A stretch of 10,473 nt of DNA from positions 1-10,473 of the forward strand of contig JAMQCK010001242.1 of the NCBI GenBank assembly GCA_024196135.1, written 5' to 3'. The position numbers were made by a program, and so were the translations under genes. The notes below the pieces were generated by a model that was given only the letters and a program-made list of their open reading frames with translations, searched no databases and had not been told where the DNA came from. Positions 8,334 through 10,473 of this stretch are shown in pieces. How positions within the stretch are numbered: the stretch's first letter is position 1; every line of letters starts with the position of its first letter. Source of the stretch: Pleurotus ostreatus/Saccharomyces cerevisiae fusant. Taxonomy: Eukaryota; Opisthokonta.

Positions 8334-8381
8334 GGGAGAATAAGCCGGGAAATTAATCCGCAAGTGGGGAGATTAATCCGC
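8334..8381 (+). repeat. Short purine-rich repeat with GATTAATCCGC motif
   Basis: GGGAAATTAATCCGC (8347-8361) and GGGAGATTAATCCGC (8367-8381) are 20 bases apart. A weaker related word, GGGAGAATAAGCC, starts at 8334. Confidence 0.8.
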
Positions 8382-9307
8382 GGGTCGGAAGACGAGACTG
8401 TGATCCGGGAGACTCAGCCCGAAACTCGCCCACGACTGGGCCGTGCCTCGAGCAGGTGCGTACGTACGCGGGAGGGTTCCGTCGGCCTCGACGAGCTCGA
8501 TGATCACTAACGTAGGAGCTGGTTAGTAGGGAATAGACTTGGCAGTTGAGAGTGACGGCGAGTGTAAAATCGGTAGGAGGGGAGGGAGGGCAGGCAAGCG
8601 CTCAAAGACTCGTAGAACACTGGTCCCAACCCTCCCCTACCGACCTGCGCTTACCCTGCGGCAAACGAAGGAGAAAGACGGGCTGCACAATTTATACAAG
8701 GTGGATGTCACGCTTTTGGGAGTTGGAGAGGGCATGTAAAATCAGGCAGTGGAGGGATTGGGTTGCCGAGCTACAAAACACCATGTATTTGCGAGTAGTG
8801 TACATCCCGGGTAGTCCGAAGCCCGAAAACGGCGATCCTCGAAAATCGCGTTCAACAGCGATGGCACACCTCGTTTCTCAAAACTTCGCCCAGAATGGAA
8901 ACCTCCCGGTTCAACTCGCGGTGTGACGTGACGGGCGCCGAGGGGGTCGACGAAGGGCGGCGGGAGGGTCGCCGGAGGTCGAGGGCAGAGCGCGGGCGAG
9001 AGCGGCAGGTGGCGAGACGCGAGCGCAGAAGACAAGACGCGGATCCCATGACGTCGTCACTCCGCCGTCCCGCCCCACGTGCGATGCCCGACCAGCCATC
9101 CTCAATCCTTGGGGAGGTGAGCACGATCGGCGGATCCGGTTGTGCTGGGAGTCGAGTCGCTACACCAGTGAGTACGGCGACGCACCCGTCCGCTTGCGAT
9201 GGCTGCCCAGCTTCAATCGACGTCATCGTCTTCATGTCATCCCGGCACACAGCCAACGGCAGAGAAAGTCATGCCGCGAGCGTCCGACGCTCTTGTCTCG
9301 AACACTC
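8382..9307 (+). other. Upstream flank of the SYLF gene, no other gene recognised
   Basis: I see no supported coding exon. A possible 5'-leader intron lies at 9117-9168 (52 bases, AG|GTGAGC donor, CCAG acceptor), but it lacks a good branch site. An ATG at 9084 opens a short frame before it. No TATA box lies close to the ATG at 9308. Longer open frames here are Arg/Ser-rich and compositionally driven. Confidence 0.45.
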
Positions 9308-10473
9308 ATGAAGTTCAATTCTCCTATACCTCAGTCTCTCCCCAAAGAATGCGCAAAGGCAGCGAAGATATGTGCGTGCCCCCGAATGCGGTCCAAGTAG
9401 CCCCGTACTGATCGACCCACTTGCGCGCAGTCCAGTCGTTCGTGGACAGCGCGAATAACGGCCTCGACGGTGTCATACCCAGAGAGATCATTGAGCACGC
9501 GAAGGGCTTTGCAATATTCAGCGTCTTCAAAGCCGGCTTCCTGTTCTCAGCGCGAGCAGGTGCGTGGCAAGCAGAACGAAATGCGGGGTAGTGCTGACCG
9601 ATTTGAATCAGGGAGTGGCGTGGTGATCGCGCGCCTCGACAATGGCAGTACGTGCACCGTCCTACCCTCGACCTACATGCCTTCTGACATGTCCTCAGGC
9701 TGGTCCGCACCTAGCGCGATCGGTACCGCAGGAGTCGGCTTCGGCAGCCAGGCAGGCGCTGAAGTCACTGATTTCCTAATCGTCCTCAATACACGCTCGG
9801 TACGTGCATCGCTTCCTACCCCCTCGCTACTTGCACTGACCGCACTGCTTTCAGGCCATCGTAAGTTCTACGTCCTCTGCACCCTTCTCTTCCTCCTCCA
9901 ATCAGCGAGGCCTGGTGCACCGCCACCCGGCTGCGAAGAAAGCTCTGGGCCTACCTACGGGGCAGGTCGAAGGACAGCCACGCAGTTTGAGCCCTTGGCA
10001 GCCGAGGTCCTGCTTAACCATGCTGCTAACTCGCGCCCGGCCTGCGAGACATTCAGCTATACTCAACCGGCTGTCTTCACTCTCCAAGCTTCCAGGCTGT
10101 CTTTTAACCTGCCTCTGGCGTGGCTGCGAATTCCTGTCCGCCGCTACCTGTTCGTATGAGCAACGACAGTCATTGCTTCGTGTTGCGATTTATGAGGTTT
10201 GTCGTGAGTCGTCGGACGGGCTACCGGGGACGGCCTTCGTACTACCTCACGACGGGCCTCACAAATTGCACTGCGGTCGGCCTTGCACATTGACTGCGCT
10301 CTGCTCAGTGGGGATGCCATGCGTCACGGACTGCTCCGTGTCTTCCTCTGACCAAATCTACCGGGCAAAGAATTCAATCTGACGCACCTTTCAGAAATCT
10401 TTCATGGCCGCCGGCTCCCTCACTCTTGGCGGGAATATGAGTATTGCGCTCGGTCCTCTCGGACGCAACGGTG
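9308..10473 (+). CDS. SYLF-domain protein, Ysc84/Lsb3 (SH3YL1-like), spliced, 3' partial
   Basis: Proposed exons are 9308-9371, 9431-9559, 9612-9647, 9699-9799, 9855-9860 and 10395-10473, giving 138 residues in one open frame. The introns are 59, 52, 51, 55 and 534 bases, with donors GTGCGT, GTGCGT, GTACGT, GTACGT and GTAAGT. All have CAG acceptors and CTGAT or CTGAC branch-site candidates. The start is the ATG at 9308, which gives the family's usual opening (MKFNSPIPQSLPKECAKAAK). Further family blocks are VIPREIIEHAKGFAIFSVFK near residue 37, GSGVVIARLDNGSWSAPSAI near 65, GAEVTDFLIVLNTRS near 96 and SLTLGGNMSIALGPLGRNG at the edge. In yeast, Ysc84 and Lsb3 bind actin, phosphoinositides and Las17 (WASP) at endocytic actin patches. 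Many fungal members end in an SH3 domain, which would lie beyond the window. The family call is firm. The exact paralogue is not determinable, so no symbol is given. No partner genes are visible nearby. Confidence 0.93.
9855..9860 (+). other. 6-base microexon of the SYLF gene
   Basis: The bases GCCATC encode Ala-Ile. They lie between a TTTCAG acceptor ending at 9854 and a GTAAGT donor starting at 9861, and both flanking introns are phase 0. Including them joins NTRS to AI and then KSFMAAGS, which restores the NTRSAV/I-K spacing typical of the family. Skipping the exon keeps the frame but deletes two residues. Confidence 0.75.
9861..10394 (+). other. Unusually long intron of the SYLF gene
   Basis: This 534-base intron starts with GTAAGT and ends with CTGACGCACCTTTCAG. 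The other four introns of the gene are 51-59 bases, so about 480 bases look like extra sequence. A 155-codon open frame on the + strand (9915-10382) fills most of it. I do not recognise the predicted product, and its codons do not look strongly biased. I found no clear terminal repeats and no convincing target-site duplication. It may hold a degraded insertion, an alternative exon or a nested gene. It could also simply be a long intron. Confidence 0.7.

Noticed and set aside
8895..9311. 138-codon + strand frame and 134-codon minus frame upstream of the SYLF gene
   Set aside because: They overlap each other and are Arg/Ser-rich; neither reads as a known family nor connects to the SYLF frame.
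9470..10159. Longest uninterrupted open frame (229 codons, +)
   Set aside because: It runs through four SYLF introns and matches the SYLF protein only in part (the exon 4 stretch). Splicing explains the region.
9895..10380. Target-site duplication (CAATC at about 9900 and about 10375) around an insertion in the long intron
   Set aside because: It is only five bases, with no terminal repeats next to it; such a match is expected by chance.
1..10473. Autonomous transposon, LTR pair or terminal inverted repeat element
   Set aside because: No reverse transcriptase, integrase or transposase motif and no long matching termini were seen. The repeats present have no visible coding capacity.

Overview
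The window looks like nuclear DNA of a filamentous fungus, most likely a basidiomycete. The one gene I recognise is eukaryotic. It is split by four introns of 51-59 bases with GTRNGT-type donors, CTGAY branch-site candidates and CAG acceptors, plus one much longer intron. The DNA is GC-rich, with long pyrimidine-rich stretches on the + strand, and most of it is gene-poor and repetitive. The species cannot be named from this sequence.

Layout. Bases 1-1120 hold no recognisable gene and include two strong C/T tracts. Bases 1125-3000 are a degenerate array of about nine copies of one repeat. Each copy has a short hairpin, then CGTCGC-like sequence, then a GCCTCCGGCGGCTCGGG-like core 32-35 bases downstream. 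One segment of the array is also duplicated at a distance of about 434-470 bases. Bases 3010-4444 are anonymous, with exon-like and intron-like signals on both strands: a TATA box and three well-formed minus-strand introns, overlapping a short + strand block with very strong G/C bias at codon third positions. Bases 4559-4710 carry two long GC-rich inverted repeats. Bases 4711-6580 show no convincing gene. Bases 6590-7480 contain a second dispersed repeat family with five full copies and one partial. Bases 6804-8381 hold five unrelated short-period tandem repeats in a pyrimidine-rich setting. Bases 8382-9307 are the upstream flank of the gene at the right edge.

The only confident protein gene starts at 9308 on the + strand and runs off the right edge. 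It encodes a SYLF-domain (Ysc84/Lsb3, SH3YL1-like) protein, a family of actin and lipid binding endocytic factors. It has six visible exons, including a 6-base microexon, followed by a 534-base intron about ten times longer than the others.

Nothing here forms an operon or a defence-type gene system. The most interesting items are the hairpin repeat array, the microexon with its expanded intron, and the unresolved two-strand signals at 3779-4444.
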